Assembly (NCBI RefSeq): GCF_000419525.1 | Contig: NZ_ATTE01000001.1 | Span: 2,774,655-2,838,654 of the forward strand | Length of the DNA: 64,000 bases | Direction: 5' to 3' | From: Leucothrix mucor DSM 2157 | GTDB lineage: Bacteria > Pseudomonadota > Gammaproteobacteria > Thiotrichales > Thiotrichaceae | Shown here: positions 39,660 through 49,876 of the stretch, one piece after another | Layout of the letters: the number at the start of each line of letters is the position of its first letter | How positions within the stretch are numbered: position 1 is the stretch's first letter | The notes under the pieces: generated by a model | Told to the model about the DNA's origin: nothing | Database searches by the model: none | The model's input: the letters and a program-made list of their open reading frames with translations, nothing else | Program-made: the position numbers and the translations under genes

Positions 39660-40511
39660 TTATTCGGCATTTAGGGTTTCAGCAACACGTTCACAATCTT
39701 CAATAGCGTCATCCGAACATGTAACGCACGTAATTACCTCAATAGATGCCACCCTTAAGTGATTAAAGTATCTCGTTGAGAGTTCCATTGCTTCCGACCT
39801 GAGTGCTTTTGCCTTAGGCAAATTATCCCGCATCATTTCCCCACAAGCTCTCATTCCAGTGTTAGTGTTTCTATATCGTTCCATAGCGCGGCCATTCTTA
39901 AGCAGTTGCTCTATCCTTAACCTGATATTGGAAGCTATTTGGAGTTCTGATTGTTGCGGCTGAGTAAGCTCCTTGGAATCCACGACTTCATTAACTTTTT
40001 CACCTTCTGCTCTTTGAGCTGCTTCTTTTGTTTTAACCAGCAGGACAGGAGCCTTACCATACTGGCCAAATGTGGTTATCCCCCAATCAAAATTAACAAC
40101 ATGGTGATCACCATGTTTGTTGAAAACGGTTGATGTCCAGTAGTATTCCCGTCGAATATTTGGAAAATACTTTTGGTTGATAGTTGGCGTCTCATGACCA
40201 CTACCTTCATTACTACATCCCTTTACCCAAGGTTTATCTGTGGGGCCATTGCTGCAAAGCATTAAAGTACGTAGCTCTTGAATGGTTGGAAGGCGCCAGC
40301 TTCCACTAGTCAGCGATAACGCATCTGGAAGTGAGTAATCCTTAGCAGATCCATACTGGCAAGAATCACCTGATAATCCCTCCGAGCATTTTTTCCAAAT
40401 TAAACCTGTCTTATTATCAGTAATCGACCCGTCTCCATTATCTACAAAAGAATCTCCAGAAAATGCATTTGAGTAAATAAATAAAACGAATATCGATAGA
40501 ATATATTTCAT
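39660..40511 (-). CDS. Secreted DUF1566 (Lcl-type) domain protein
   Basis: 283 residues with an N-terminal signal peptide (ILSIFVLFIYSNAFSGD). Residues 20-160 carry the DUF1566 pattern: DNGDGSITDNKTGLIWKKC, SWRLPTIQELRTL and the YYWTSTV motif. The second half (about 170-283) is a helical, Cys-containing region with no family I recognise (MRACGEMMRDNLPKAKA..., ITCVTCSDDAIEDCERV). Likely periplasmic or surface-located; function unknown. An island passenger gene next to the restriction system. Confidence 0.7.
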   Translation of the reverse strand: MKYILSIFVLFIYSNAFSGDSFVDNGDGSITDNKTGLIWKKCSEGLSGDSCQYGSAKDYSLPDALSLTSGSWRLPTIQELRTLMLCSNGPTDKPWVKGCSNEGSGHETPTINQKYFPNIRREYYWTSTVFNKHGDHHVVNFDWGITTFGQYGKAPVLLVKTKEAAQRAEGEKVNEVVDSKELTQPQQSELQIASNIRLRIEQLLKNGRAMERYRNTNTGMRACGEMMRDNLPKAKALRSEAMELSTRYFNHLRVASIEVITCVTCSDDAIEDCERVAETLNAE

Positions 40512-40678
40512 TAACTAACTTCCATATTTTTAGGTCATCCAATGAGTAACCAAGGTTATCATAGTTCAGTAACTGCAGACGCAACATAACACCGATTATG
40601 CGAACCACCGCTGATCTGGTCTTGGGGCCGTAGGCGGCTTAGTTTGAGCCGCTGCCCGACATCTAGCTAGCGCTTACC

Positions 40679-40744
40679 CTAGTTAATCAAGCACCCCCCT
40701 GCAATCAAGCCGGTCAATACAAATACAATGGCTAGGTATTTCAT
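40679..40744 (-). CDS. Possible tiny lipoprotein gene overlapping the hsdR stop
   Basis: A 21-codon frame whose ATG overlaps the hsdR TGA (ATGA, 40741-40744). A GGAGGACA ribosome site lies upstream. The product is a hydrophobic helix (KYLAIVFVLTGLIAGGC) ending in a lipobox-like AGGC and three residues, similar in size and layout to entericidin-like micro-lipoproteins. It is too short to be sure; expression is not shown. Confidence 0.3.
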   Translation of the reverse strand: MKYLAIVFVLTGLIAGGCLIN

Positions 40745-43700
40745 CTCGCTTGTCCTCCAGCCGTCAACAATTCAAGAATGAGCCTTGAAAACGCTTGGCT
40801 CCGCTCTGGATTCGATAACAGCTGCATCATCTGATTCTGATGGGCAGCACTGCTATCCAAGATGGCATCATCAATCGCTTGGGCAAAGTCTCCCAGCATT
40901 GCCTGCTCTGCCGTATTATGTTTAAGCTGGTTCATCACCTTCACGTTCTCTCTCATCTTGTCCCGGATCGTGTAAGCATAATTCACCATATCTTTCTCAC
41001 TCAGCCCATCCGTCACAAAGATCTCATTCAGCTTCTCAATAATCTGAGATAGGAACTCCGCTTTCTTATCCTTCGGCTTGGCAGCACCCAAGCTATCGCC
41101 CGGTATAATCTTGTAGTCTTCAGCATCCTCTTTGAGCTTAATGTGTTGTTGGCGTATTGCAGACAGCCGGTAATGACTCAGCACCACATTACTCAAATCA
41201 ACGTCATCATCCTCAACGACCGTCTCCCGCAGCATGGGCCGCAAGTTACGCGCATACAGGCTGAGCTTTTCCAGATCCTTATCGTCGTAGTCCACAATCT
41301 GAGACATAAACTCATAGAAGCGCACAAAGCTACCCAAGTCCTTTTTGAATATCTCCAGCTCGTCCTTAGCCTTCTTGCAATCCTTCAGGCTGTTCTCAGC
41401 ATTAGCGGTCACCACGGGGTCATTGAATTTCTCAACGCGATCAAACATATCCTTAGCTTCTTTATAAGCCTCAATCGCCTGCTTATAACGCTTCTGCCAA
41501 CGCTCCACCGCAGGTTTACAGATATTGGCAATCGCGGCATTGCTTTTGCTTTTAACAAAGAACGCCTCACAAAACTGCTCAACTTCATGCCAATAAAAAA
41601 TCTTGGCACTGCGCAACTTCTGTGACAGATCAAATATCAAGTCAGGGTCAGACACATCGGCTAATTCAGCGGTTTGGTAATACGGCTGGAACGCTTCCAG
41701 TATGTCATCCGGCTCATTAAAGAAGTCCAACACAAACGTGCCGCTCTCCGCTTTACCAGGGAACGTACGGTTTAAGCGCGACAAGGTTTGCACACACTCC
41801 ACACCGCCCAGCTTTTTATCCACGTACATGGCGCACAGCTTGGGTTGGTCAAAGCCGGTTTGAAATTTATTGGCGACGATCATCACTTGGTAATCATCAC
41901 TATCAAAGGCTTTGCGCATATCACGCCCTTTGAGATTAGGATTCATGCCATGCTCTGTAAACTTCTCACCCAGTAAGGCCGCCGCGTTCGGGTCTTGCTC
42001 GTTAAATTCCACCTCACCAGAAAAGGCCACCATGGCAGTGATCTTGTCATAGCCTTTTTCGGTAATGTATTTGTCAAAGCCTAACTTATAGCGCACGGCT
42101 TCTTTACGCGAACTGGTGACCACCATCGCTTTGGCTTGCCCACCCAGCAGGCCCATGATGTTGTCTTTGAAGTGCTCAATAATGACCTGCACCTTCTGAC
42201 TGATGTTGTAGTCATGCAGGCGCACCCACTGATTCAGCTTTACCTTGGCCTTTTTACTTTCGACTTCCGCATCACTTCCGGCAATCTTCATCGCCAGGTT
42301 ATAAGCGACTTTGTAATTGGTGTAATTCTTCAGAACATCGAGAATAAAGCCTTCCTCAATCGCTTGGCGCATACTGTATACATGGTAGGCCTCAGGCTTA
42401 TTGGTCTTGGACGGTGGTTCATCTGGCTTGGGTAGGCGGCCAAACAATTGCAGCGTTTTATCCTTCGGGGTTGCGGTAAAGGCTAAGTAACTGAGGTTCT
42501 TCGAGGCACGACGCGAGGCCACGGCGGCATCTAAAATATCCTCCGTCGTTAGTTCCTCATCATCCGCTTTGCTGTCAACCATCAACACTTCTTTTAATTG
42601 CCGTGCGGTACTGCCGGTCTGTGAGCTATGCGCCTCATCGGCAATCACCACATAGTTACGTTCTTTCAGGCTGACACTGTTCTCAATCGCTTTTAGCACA
42701 AACGGGAACGTTTGAATGGTGACAATAATGATCGGTTGCGAGTGCTCCAACGCTGAGGCCAATTGCTCTGATTTGGAGCCTTCACCCTCTTTACGATTAA
42801 TGCGCCCGACCACCCCATCGACTGAGGTGTACTGTGAAATCGTTTCTTGTAACTGGTCATCCAGTACCGTTCTGTCGGTCACCACGATCACCGACGCAAA
42901 CACCTTACTGCCATCCGCGTTATGGAGTGCCGATAACTGATGCGCAGACCAGGCAATGGAGTTGGACTTACCCGACCCGGCACTGTGTTGTATTAAATAC
43001 TTTTGACCAGGGCCTTCGGTTTTAGCCGCCTCAATCAGCTTACGCACCACATCCCACTGGTGATAGCGCGGGAAAATTAGCGTCTCTTTTTTGGTTTTAC
43101 GGCCTTCCCAGTCTTCCTTTTCCTTAATTTCAAGGTGCATAAACCGCGCAAGGATATTTAACAGGTTGTCCGGCAGTAACACCTCATTCCATAAATATCC
43201 CGTTGCGTATTGCTGCTTATCTTCTGGGACTTCATTACCCGCGCCACCGTCTTTGGTGCCTTTATTGAACGGCAAAAAGAACGTGTCATCACCTTCTAAG
43301 CGCGTCGCCATAAAAACCTGATCTTGGCTCACCGCAAAATGCACCAAGGCACCGCGTTTAAAGGTTAATAAGGGCTCAGGCTTTTTGGTCACCGGGTCAA
43401 TAGCAAAGCGCGTGGTTTTATATTGCTTAACCGCATTACTCACGGGCTGCTTAAACTCAGACTTCAACTCCAGCGTGGCCACCGGTAAGCCATTCACAAA
43501 CAATACCAGATCAATGCGCCACTGCTTGGCCCGAATGCCGGTCTCGGCTTCATGCGCATCGGTTGCCCACGGGCTATACACCAGCTCTGGCACCAGTCGC
43601 AGACGGTTCTTGTTGTAACGCGCTAAGGTATCGGGATTTAGATCATGCTCTGGCTTGAATTGGCATAAGCTGAAACGGGTGCCACGGTCGCGCAGCTCAT

Positions 43701-44013
43701 TACGCAGTACACCCAAGGTGCCAAAGGTTCGGATCTCTCGATTGGCCGCATTAGGGTCGGCTTTATTGAGCTGTGAGGCGACACGCTCCAAAAACTTCTG
43801 CTCTGGATTATTAGGGTAAAGCGCGCAAAATTTTTGCCATTGCTCGTCTTGGGTGTCTTTAACGAACCCGAGTACATCTTCGGAATATAAAGCCAGCTCA
43901 CGATTGTAGTGGTTGGAATTGCCGAGTAACCAGCCGTTTGCCAGCATTTGGCGGATCATGTCATTTTGGAAGATGTATTCTGTAGACTTGTCTCCACCAT
44001 AGAGTGCATTCAT
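40741..44013 (-). CDS. hsdR: Type I restriction enzyme R subunit
   Basis: 1090 residues. The N-terminal nuclease region carries a PD-(D/E)xK-like pattern (RIDLVLFVNGLPVATLELKSE). The SF2 motor follows: Walker A HSAGSGKSNSIAW, DEAH box VIADEAHSSQTG, FTATPKD, and motif VI-like region QTLSRLNRTFPGK. A helical C-terminal region (about 800-1090) docks to the methylase core in known complexes. All motifs look intact. It overlaps hsdS by 4 bp and is the last of the three hsd genes. Confidence 0.95.
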   Translation of the reverse strand: MNALYGGDKSTEYIFQNDMIRQMLANGWLLGNSNHYNRELALYSEDVLGFVKDTQDEQWQKFCALYPNNPEQKFLERVASQLNKADPNAANREIRTFGTLGVLRNELRDRGTRFSLCQFKPEHDLNPDTLARYNKNRLRLVPELVYSPWATDAHEAETGIRAKQWRIDLVLFVNGLPVATLELKSEFKQPVSNAVKQYKTTRFAIDPVTKKPEPLLTFKRGALVHFAVSQDQVFMATRLEGDDTFFLPFNKGTKDGGAGNEVPEDKQQYATGYLWNEVLLPDNLLNILARFMHLEIKEKEDWEGRKTKKETLIFPRYHQWDVVRKLIEAAKTEGPGQKYLIQHSAGSGKSNSIAWSAHQLSALHNADGSKVFASVIVVTDRTVLDDQLQETISQYTSVDGVVGRINRKEGEGSKSEQLASALEHSQPIIIVTIQTFPFVLKAIENSVSLKERNYVVIADEAHSSQTGSTARQLKEVLMVDSKADDEELTTEDILDAAVASRRASKNLSYLAFTATPKDKTLQLFGRLPKPDEPPSKTNKPEAYHVYSMRQAIEEGFILDVLKNYTNYKVAYNLAMKIAGSDAEVESKKAKVKLNQWVRLHDYNISQKVQVIIEHFKDNIMGLLGGQAKAMVVTSSRKEAVRYKLGFDKYITEKGYDKITAMVAFSGEVEFNEQDPNAAALLGEKFTEHGMNPNLKGRDMRKAFDSDDYQVMIVANKFQTGFDQPKLCAMYVDKKLGGVECVQTLSRLNRTFPGKAESGTFVLDFFNEPDDILEAFQPYYQTAELADVSDPDLIFDLSQKLRSAKIFYWHEVEQFCEAFFVKSKSNAAIANICKPAVERWQKRYKQAIEAYKEAKDMFDRVEKFNDPVVTANAENSLKDCKKAKDELEIFKKDLGSFVRFYEFMSQIVDYDDKDLEKLSLYARNLRPMLRETVVEDDDVDLSNVVLSHYRLSAIRQQHIKLKEDAEDYKIIPGDSLGAAKPKDKKAEFLSQIIEKLNEIFVTDGLSEKDMVNYAYTIRDKMRENVKVMNQLKHNTAEQAMLGDFAQAIDDAILDSSAAHQNQMMQLLSNPERSQAFSRLILELLTAGGQAR

Positions 44014-45347
44014 GCAACTGCCCCCTTGGTTTCGCTAACTGAAGGCTCTGGTGCTTGCCAGTCACGTACATCTATCTTCCCAGTAACTGCGGCTGAGATT
44101 AGGGCTGTGCGACGTTCTTTCATCAGTTCTATCGCTGTTACTGCTTTATTTATCAAATTGTCAAATACAGGGATTTGAGACTCAATAAAATTAATGATAT
44201 TAATCATTTCTTGCTCAACTGGAGCAGGGAAAGACAAATTAGCCAAAGTGCCTAAACCTAAGGTCTGTTGGGTTCCAAAAGTCCATGATAATTGAATAGC
44301 ATCTTTTACCTGTACTGATTGAAATAAGTAAAAAATATATTTCGAAGGTATACCTTTTCGGCTTCTAATTGTAGCCAAAGGCACCCAAACATTGAAAATT
44401 TTATCTGTTTCTACAATAGCAGCTACTCCAGTAGTAGCGCCTAACTTTACAACTAATATATCCCCCCGTTGAGGACAATAACGTTTGGAAAATACTTTAT
44501 GGTCGTCCTCAGAAATATAACCCCATTTCTTTTCAAAGTTGATATAGCCCTGGGAAACAGCCTCCGCCGAAATAAACGGGATACCACTCTCATGTTTTTG
44601 GGGGGTTAAATGTGGCCCGTCAATAATTGGGGCTGAAACCAAATACTTGAGAGAAGCGACCACCCAATGCTCTGGCACATCTCCCAACCACTCAACCCCA
44701 GAATCCCGCATCGGCGCATCAGGATTAAGGCCTTTGGTCACAGCATGACTAATCACCGCTTGGCGTTTTTCTTTTAGCAGCTTTATGAGCTGTTGTTGCT
44801 TTTCGATCAGGGTGTCGATTTTGGCGGTTTCGTGGTCGAGGAAGTCTGATATTTTTTGCTGCTCTTCAAATATGGGAAGTGGCACGCTAAATCCACCGAA
44901 CTTGTCGGTAGTTAAATGCTGCATAGTCGAGCCATGCGATGACTCATTCAACTCCCTCATGAACCACTTTGCAGCCCAATAGAAGTATTTTTTAAAAATA
45001 CTGTGCTTATTTACATCAACACGAAAAATATGCTGATTCAACCATGCTGGCTCTCCATCCCAAATGAAAACATCCAAAGTTGCAGACCATGAAATTAATA
45101 TATCACCCCTCATTACCTGATAACGAGCTGGTGGAATAAATGATGTTCTATTAATGTCGGAATCAGGGTTGGATAAATTTTGTATCCTTATGATTGGAAC
45201 CCCTTGAGTAGACCAATGTGTAGGTTTAAAAGCAAACCCATTTAAGTACTCACCAATAAATTTAACTTTACTCAATTTCCACGTAAGTGGAATCCTATGC
45301 CCATTTATATTTTTAAAATCTTGATATACGGAAAGTCCAGAAGACAT
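44010..45347 (-). CDS. hsdS: Type I restriction enzyme specificity subunit S
   Basis: 445 residues with two target recognition domains separated by conserved helical spacers. The spacer repeats are EEQQKISDFLDHETAKIDTL...IKLLKEKRQAVISHAVTKG (about 160-207) and EQEMINIINFIESQIPVFDNL...IELMKERRTALISAAVTGK (about 377-426). The TRDs should read the two halves of a bipartite site; the recognition sequence cannot be predicted. It overlaps hsdM by one base and hsdR by four. Confidence 0.95.
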   Translation of the reverse strand: MSSGLSVYQDFKNINGHRIPLTWKLSKVKFIGEYLNGFAFKPTHWSTQGVPIIRIQNLSNPDSDINRTSFIPPARYQVMRGDILISWSATLDVFIWDGEPAWLNQHIFRVDVNKHSIFKKYFYWAAKWFMRELNESSHGSTMQHLTTDKFGGFSVPLPIFEEQQKISDFLDHETAKIDTLIEKQQQLIKLLKEKRQAVISHAVTKGLNPDAPMRDSGVEWLGDVPEHWVVASLKYLVSAPIIDGPHLTPQKHESGIPFISAEAVSQGYINFEKKWGYISEDDHKVFSKRYCPQRGDILVVKLGATTGVAAIVETDKIFNVWVPLATIRSRKGIPSKYIFYLFQSVQVKDAIQLSWTFGTQQTLGLGTLANLSFPAPVEQEMINIINFIESQIPVFDNLINKAVTAIELMKERRTALISAAVTGKIDVRDWQAPEPSVSETKGAVA

Positions 45348-47683
45348 TACGAATGCACCTCCCGAAGCAGCTCCATAATCTCAGCACTGACCTTATCCAA
45401 GTCCGCATCAATCTCCACTAAATCTCTCGGCGGCTGGTACTCATAAAAATGCCGGTTAAACGGAATCTCATACCCCACAATCCCGATTTGGTGATCCTTG
45501 TCATCGGTCTTGGTCGCATCAATCCAGGCATCCGGCACATGCGGTTGTACTTCCTTGACGAAGTAAGCCTCATTCAAGGCATTCACGGCTTGGCTTGGGT
45601 CAAGCGCCACATTTTCATGGTCGCGCAGATTGCCATCCGGTTTGTATTCAATGGTTTTGGTGCCGACTTTAAACAAGCCATAGAGCGGATTGGCTTCCGT
45701 GTTTTTATGTACCTTCTTAATCACCTTTTCCGCCTCTGGATTGATCCAGCTCACCGCAGCGGTAATTTGCTTTTTCTGAGTGGCATCTAAGCTTAGGTCT
45801 TGCGCTTTGCAGGCGGCTTTAAGCACTGACTCATAGCGATTCATATCATCGTATTGCGCGGTGCCGATCTCAGCTTGCAGCGTTTTAGCCTTGAGTAGTA
45901 TCTGCTTTTGCTTGTCCCAGGTTTCAACGTGTAATAGCTCTTTGATTTTGGCTTCTTTCAGGTCGCTAAAGTTAGCTTTCAGGTGGATGCGAATATCTGT
46001 TGCCTGCTCAGCCAGCTTGCCATAGTGCTCACAGCCTTCCTCATCACGCCACTCAGCACCATAAGTTTCATAGATCCAGCGCATTGGCGCATCCAGTGGC
46101 TTGGCCGCAAAGCGCAGCTCAGCAATGCGTTCATCACTAAACTGATAGCTTTCGCGTAGTGGTCGCTCAATGGTGATCCGGCGATAGCCAAATTCATGAT
46201 TCGCAAAGATCTTACTGGCAAAGGTTTTAGGGGCGTCGGTTTTGGGGCTGGCAGACTGGCGGCCACGGTTGCTTTTTTGTTCCGCTGGCTTATCCACTGC
46301 ACGTGCATCAACCTCCTCAAACGCGCCAAAGGTACGGGTGATCGTGGCAATGTCATCCTCGCCCATTTCATTGCGCTTACTGCCCAAGGACTTACGCATT
46401 TTACTGTAGAGGTTCACGCCGTTAATCAGCTGCACCTTGCCCTTGCGCTCAGTGGACTTTTTATTCGAGAGCACCCACACATAGGTCGCAATGCCGGTGT
46501 TGTAGAACATATCCGTCGGTAAGGCGACAATGGTTTCCAACAGATCCGCTTCAAGGATATACCGGCGAATTTCAGATTCACCGGAGCCCGCGCCACCGGT
46601 AAACAGCGGGGAGCCATTGAGGATAATACCGATACGGCCACCGCCTTCGGAGGCATCGCGTAACTTGCTAATCAGGTGTAGCAGGAATAATAAGGAACCA
46701 TCAGACACACGCGGCAGACCAGGGCCAAAGCGCCCATCGAAGCCTTTTTGCAGGTGTTCATCCTTAATCAGGTCAACGATCTTTTTCCAGTCCACGCCAA
46801 ACGGCGGGTTCGACAGCATGTAATCAAACCTCACCGCGAAGAATTGATCGTTCGACAAGGTGTTACCCAGTTTGATGTTATTCACATCCTGACCCTTAAT
46901 CAGCATGTCCGCCTTACAGATGGCATAGCTTTCAGGGTTCAGCTCTTGGCCAAAGGCACGAATCACCGCATTGGGGTTTAATTCATGCACGTATTCCATG
47001 CCCGAAGACAGGAAGCCGCCCGTGCCTGCGGTGAGGTCGTAGAGCGTGCGAATAATGCCTTCTTTGGTCAGGGCATCATCGTCTTCCATAAACACTAAGG
47101 AAGTGGTCAGGCGCACAATATCGCGCGGGGTAAAGTGTTCTCCGGCAGTTTCATTCGAGCTTTCAGCAAAACGGCGTATCAGCTCCTCAAACACCAAACC
47201 CATATCGTGGTTGGTGATGGATTTGGGGCTTAGGTCGGTGGCTTTGACTTTCTCAACGATCTTGTACAGCAGATCGGCATCATTGAGCTGACCGATAAAC
47301 TCGGCAAAGTTGAAGTATTCAAAGATCTCACGCGCATCTTTTGAGAAGCCTTGGATATAGCTTTCCAGATTGCTTTTAATCTCGTTCTGGCCCAGCTTGG
47401 AGAGGTTCATCTGTGAGGTATTGAAGAAGCTGAGGCCACTGGCTCTGAGGAGGAATTTCTCTTGGGCTTCTTCGGGCAGGTTCATCCCTTCAATTCTTGC
47501 AAACTCAGTCAGTACCGAGTCCTTAGTGGCTTCCAGAACGCATTCCAAACGGCGTAACAGCGTGAACGGTAGAATAATGCGCCCGTATTGGCTTTGTTTG
47601 AAGTCACCGCGCAGTAAGTCAGCGATAGACCAGCAGTAGGCTGCAAGATTATTGGGGGTTTGATCCACGTAGAAATACTCCAT
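45347..47683 (-). CDS. hsdM: Type I restriction-modification system methyltransferase subunit M
   Basis: 778 residues. The N-terminal HsdM helical domain ([37 protein letters not shown]) is followed by the N6-adenine methylase with motif I as [13 protein letters not shown] and motif IV as SNPPFGVDW. It is longer than the roughly 500-residue classical HsdM: an extra C-terminal helical region (about 540-778) includes charged segments. Such long M subunits are known in a subset of type I systems. First gene of the hsd operon; the upstream gap holds no gene. Confidence 0.93.
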   Translation of the reverse strand: MEYFYVDQTPNNLAAYCWSIADLLRGDFKQSQYGRIILPFTLLRRLECVLEATKDSVLTEFARIEGMNLPEEAQEKFLLRASGLSFFNTSQMNLSKLGQNEIKSNLESYIQGFSKDAREIFEYFNFAEFIGQLNDADLLYKIVEKVKATDLSPKSITNHDMGLVFEELIRRFAESSNETAGEHFTPRDIVRLTTSLVFMEDDDALTKEGIIRTLYDLTAGTGGFLSSGMEYVHELNPNAVIRAFGQELNPESYAICKADMLIKGQDVNNIKLGNTLSNDQFFAVRFDYMLSNPPFGVDWKKIVDLIKDEHLQKGFDGRFGPGLPRVSDGSLLFLLHLISKLRDASEGGGRIGIILNGSPLFTGGAGSGESEIRRYILEADLLETIVALPTDMFYNTGIATYVWVLSNKKSTERKGKVQLINGVNLYSKMRKSLGSKRNEMGEDDIATITRTFGAFEEVDARAVDKPAEQKSNRGRQSASPKTDAPKTFASKIFANHEFGYRRITIERPLRESYQFSDERIAELRFAAKPLDAPMRWIYETYGAEWRDEEGCEHYGKLAEQATDIRIHLKANFSDLKEAKIKELLHVETWDKQKQILLKAKTLQAEIGTAQYDDMNRYESVLKAACKAQDLSLDATQKKQITAAVSWINPEAEKVIKKVHKNTEANPLYGLFKVGTKTIEYKPDGNLRDHENVALDPSQAVNALNEAYFVKEVQPHVPDAWIDATKTDDKDHQIGIVGYEIPFNRHFYEYQPPRDLVEIDADLDKVSAEIMELLREVHS

Positions 47684-47815
47684 TAAGATTCAGCTATGAC
47701 ATTATCGCTTGTCAGCATATAAGCGGTGATCGTATCACCAAATTCTATACATTTGTTCCCTGAGTAAGTAGATAAATTATCAATCAAGAATAAGCCAAAC
47801 AGAGTATTAAGCAAA

Positions 47816-47840
47816 AGGCCGGGCTAATTGCTCCCGGCCT
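47816..47840 (-). terminator. Terminator of the rolling-circle Rep operon
   Basis: AGGCCGGG / CCCGGCCT stem, nine-base loop, followed on the minus strand by TTTTGCTT. It lies 20 bp past the stop of the 519-residue membrane protein gene and separates the Rep operon from the hsd operon. Confidence 0.75.
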
Positions 47841-47859
47841 ACTATCCCACTGGCTCGAC

Positions 47860-49419
47860 TTACTTGCTGATTAACGCGCCGATACCCGCAATCGGTGATA
47901 GACCCTCTTCACTGACCCCAACACCTGCACCGATCGCAGGTGTGACTTTGATCTTCTTTTTGGGTGAATCGTCAACTAAGTGATCCGCTGCAACATAAAT
48001 AGCGCCGCACGAACTTTTAACCCTGCCCTTGGGTGTGGTCTCGACTATTCGCTCCTGCTTTCCACACTCGGGACAAATACAGCTCACTGGTTCATCGAGT
48101 GTGATATTTCGATTAGCCGGTTTGCGCTGCCCTTCCAAGTCATTAGAAGCTGATTGATAGTTCGGATTGAGCATGAACTTTGCCACGACCTGCCCACTCT
48201 TTCCGAAGTCGGGATTATCAATCAACACACCTTCAGCGTGTAACTGATCCAGAATATCAACGGCCTTCTGTTGGCGTGCGGCATCATCCACAAAACGCAC
48301 TTTCAGTTTAACCAATTGAGCTTTGACAGGTCTCACGGTGGGCTTTATACCTCCACTCAGAATCCCCTCTTTAATCGTTAAGTAATGACCATTCGAGTAA
48401 TCGACTTTGCCGCCCTGCTGATTGTCTTCATTTGGAGTACGTACACCAACACTCTCTGAAGGATTTAAAACCGCCCCCAGCCTAGTATCTTCTACGTGGG
48501 GGCGGTTTTCAGCGGCCCGATTATTTGTGCTTGTTAGATCATTGTTTTCAGCACTCGGAAGGGCGGTATTATTCACAGTTGCCGCCACTTTTTCACGTCC
48601 CAGATAGCCGCTAAATTTATTCGCCAGTGGGGATAGTTCATGCTGAACCGTTTTAAAATCTGATCCGTCCGATTGCCAGTCGTGGTTTGCTTTTGCCTTC
48701 AAGCTAAACGCTGGCATGGCCACCAAGGGGTTGATGAAAACAGCGCTGAAGGCACTACAGAAAATGGCCCCCACACTGCATACGATTGAGAATAGGGCGA
48801 TAACAATATAATGCTCAGTGGTGCCGCTCTGAATCATCTGTACCGGCTTGTGTAAGGTATGCGCGGCTTTCTGTTGGGCGATTGCAATCAGTTGATCCTG
48901 ATAGGCTCGCTCTGCGTCGATCTTGGCGATTAACTTCGATTCCTCGTCATGTATCCGGTTTGCACGGTGCAGCGCAGAATCCCGCGCCATCTCCGCAGAG
49001 CGCTCCATATTAGCAAATGATCCGTCTGTCACTTGGTACGAGGCGGTCTGTGTATCACGCCGGTCGGTGTCTGCCAGTTGGCTGCTAATACCGGCAACAA
49101 TCGCCATAATAGTCACGACGATGGCCAGCAAGCCCTGAATGATAGTACCGGATGAAAAACCGTGCAGTCGATACGATGTCACCATGCTTTTGGCTAGTGG
49201 TATTTCAATGCAGGCAATTCCAGCGCCCACGACCATCAAGGCCCACTTGAATATAAAACTACCCTCCGGGCTAGTGAGCTTGGATACCAGAAAATTAGAC
49301 AGGTGATAAGCGTTCATAAAGACCAGCGCCATCATAATGACCGCCATTAGCACCCCGAATGATTTAGACGCGCCAACGCTATGGCCAGCAATTGTTTGAT
49401 GTCTGAAGGTTGCACTCAT
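47860..49419 (-). CDS. Membrane protein with C-terminal zinc-ribbon-like domain, Rep operon
   Basis: 519 residues of unknown family. There are three N-terminal membrane helices (about 20-45, 58-78 and 92-115), a charged helical stretch (about 120-185), and a fourth helix (about 205-232). A long soluble tail contains a winged-helix-like segment (AVDILDQLHAEGVLI) and a Cys cluster (CICPECGKQERIVETTPKG, then SCGA) that could bind zinc. No Walker A is present, so it is not Zot. It overlaps the 69-residue gene by one base and ends the Rep operon. The role could be replication anchoring or transfer. Confidence 0.7.
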   Translation of the reverse strand: MSATFRHQTIAGHSVGASKSFGVLMAVIMMALVFMNAYHLSNFLVSKLTSPEGSFIFKWALMVVGAGIACIEIPLAKSMVTSYRLHGFSSGTIIQGLLAIVVTIMAIVAGISSQLADTDRRDTQTASYQVTDGSFANMERSAEMARDSALHRANRIHDEESKLIAKIDAERAYQDQLIAIAQQKAAHTLHKPVQMIQSGTTEHYIVIALFSIVCSVGAIFCSAFSAVFINPLVAMPAFSLKAKANHDWQSDGSDFKTVQHELSPLANKFSGYLGREKVAATVNNTALPSAENNDLTSTNNRAAENRPHVEDTRLGAVLNPSESVGVRTPNEDNQQGGKVDYSNGHYLTIKEGILSGGIKPTVRPVKAQLVKLKVRFVDDAARQQKAVDILDQLHAEGVLIDNPDFGKSGQVVAKFMLNPNYQSASNDLEGQRKPANRNITLDEPVSCICPECGKQERIVETTPKGRVKSSCGAIYVAADHLVDDSPKKKIKVTPAIGAGVGVSEEGLSPIAGIGALISK

Positions 49420-49628
49420 TACAGATCCCTCCGAGTGATATCGTAACGCTCAACGCCGCTTGCTTCATCGCGTCCAGTACAATAAAGAAACACGTTGAAG
49501 CCATAGGCCCGTTGTTCTCGAATGTATCTGTCCCGCGCTGCGTGACTTTCAAACGTCATTGATTCAGGTGGATAGTGTGTGACCTGCTTAGGCTGACTTG
49601 GATTAACTAGGCGTAGTTCGTTGTTCAT
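49419..49628 (-). CDS. Small protein of unknown function, Rep operon
   Basis: 69 residues, soluble, no recognised domain (MTFESHAARDRYIREQRAYGFNVFLYCTG). It overlaps both neighbours by 1-4 bp, which strongly supports it being a real, coupled gene. Confidence 0.65.
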   Translation of the reverse strand: MNNELRLVNPSQPKQVTHYPPESMTFESHAARDRYIREQRAYGFNVFLYCTGRDEASGVERYDITRRDL

Positions 49629-49876
49629 AATGTTACCTCCTGGGCTTCCATTTCTTTCCGGTGCGCCATCGCTTGTCGCTCACCTGCCATATCAATCAAA
49701 AAAATCAGATCATCAAAAAATTCATGCTCAGCAATTTTTAGTAGCGTGATTAAGCTGGCTACAGTCGCTTGCCAATCGCTCGTTGTGGAGGATTGCCACA
49801 GCTCAACAATAACGGCCTGAACCTTATGTAATCGAAACGCCGGATTAATCTCTAACGTGCTTTGAGTAGTCATCAC
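49625..49876 (-). CDS. Small protein of unknown function, Rep operon
   Basis: 83 residues, mainly helical, with an acidic/hydrophobic centre (LITLLKIAEHEFFDDLIFLIDMAGERQ). It overlaps the Rep gene stop and the next start by 4 bp each (ATGA type). No family recognised. Confidence 0.65.
   Translation of the reverse strand: MMTTQSTLEINPAFRLHKVQAVIVELWQSSTTSDWQATVASLITLLKIAEHEFFDDLIFLIDMAGERQAMAHRKEMEAQEVTL

Noticed and set aside
40633-40653. Terminator of the hsd operon
   Set aside because: GCGGCT/AGCCGC forms a short stem, but no T tract follows on the minus strand.
46196-46522. 108-codon open frame on the plus strand opposite hsdM
   Set aside because: It mirrors hsdM codons and shows no family signature; long antisense frames are common opposite GC-balanced genes.
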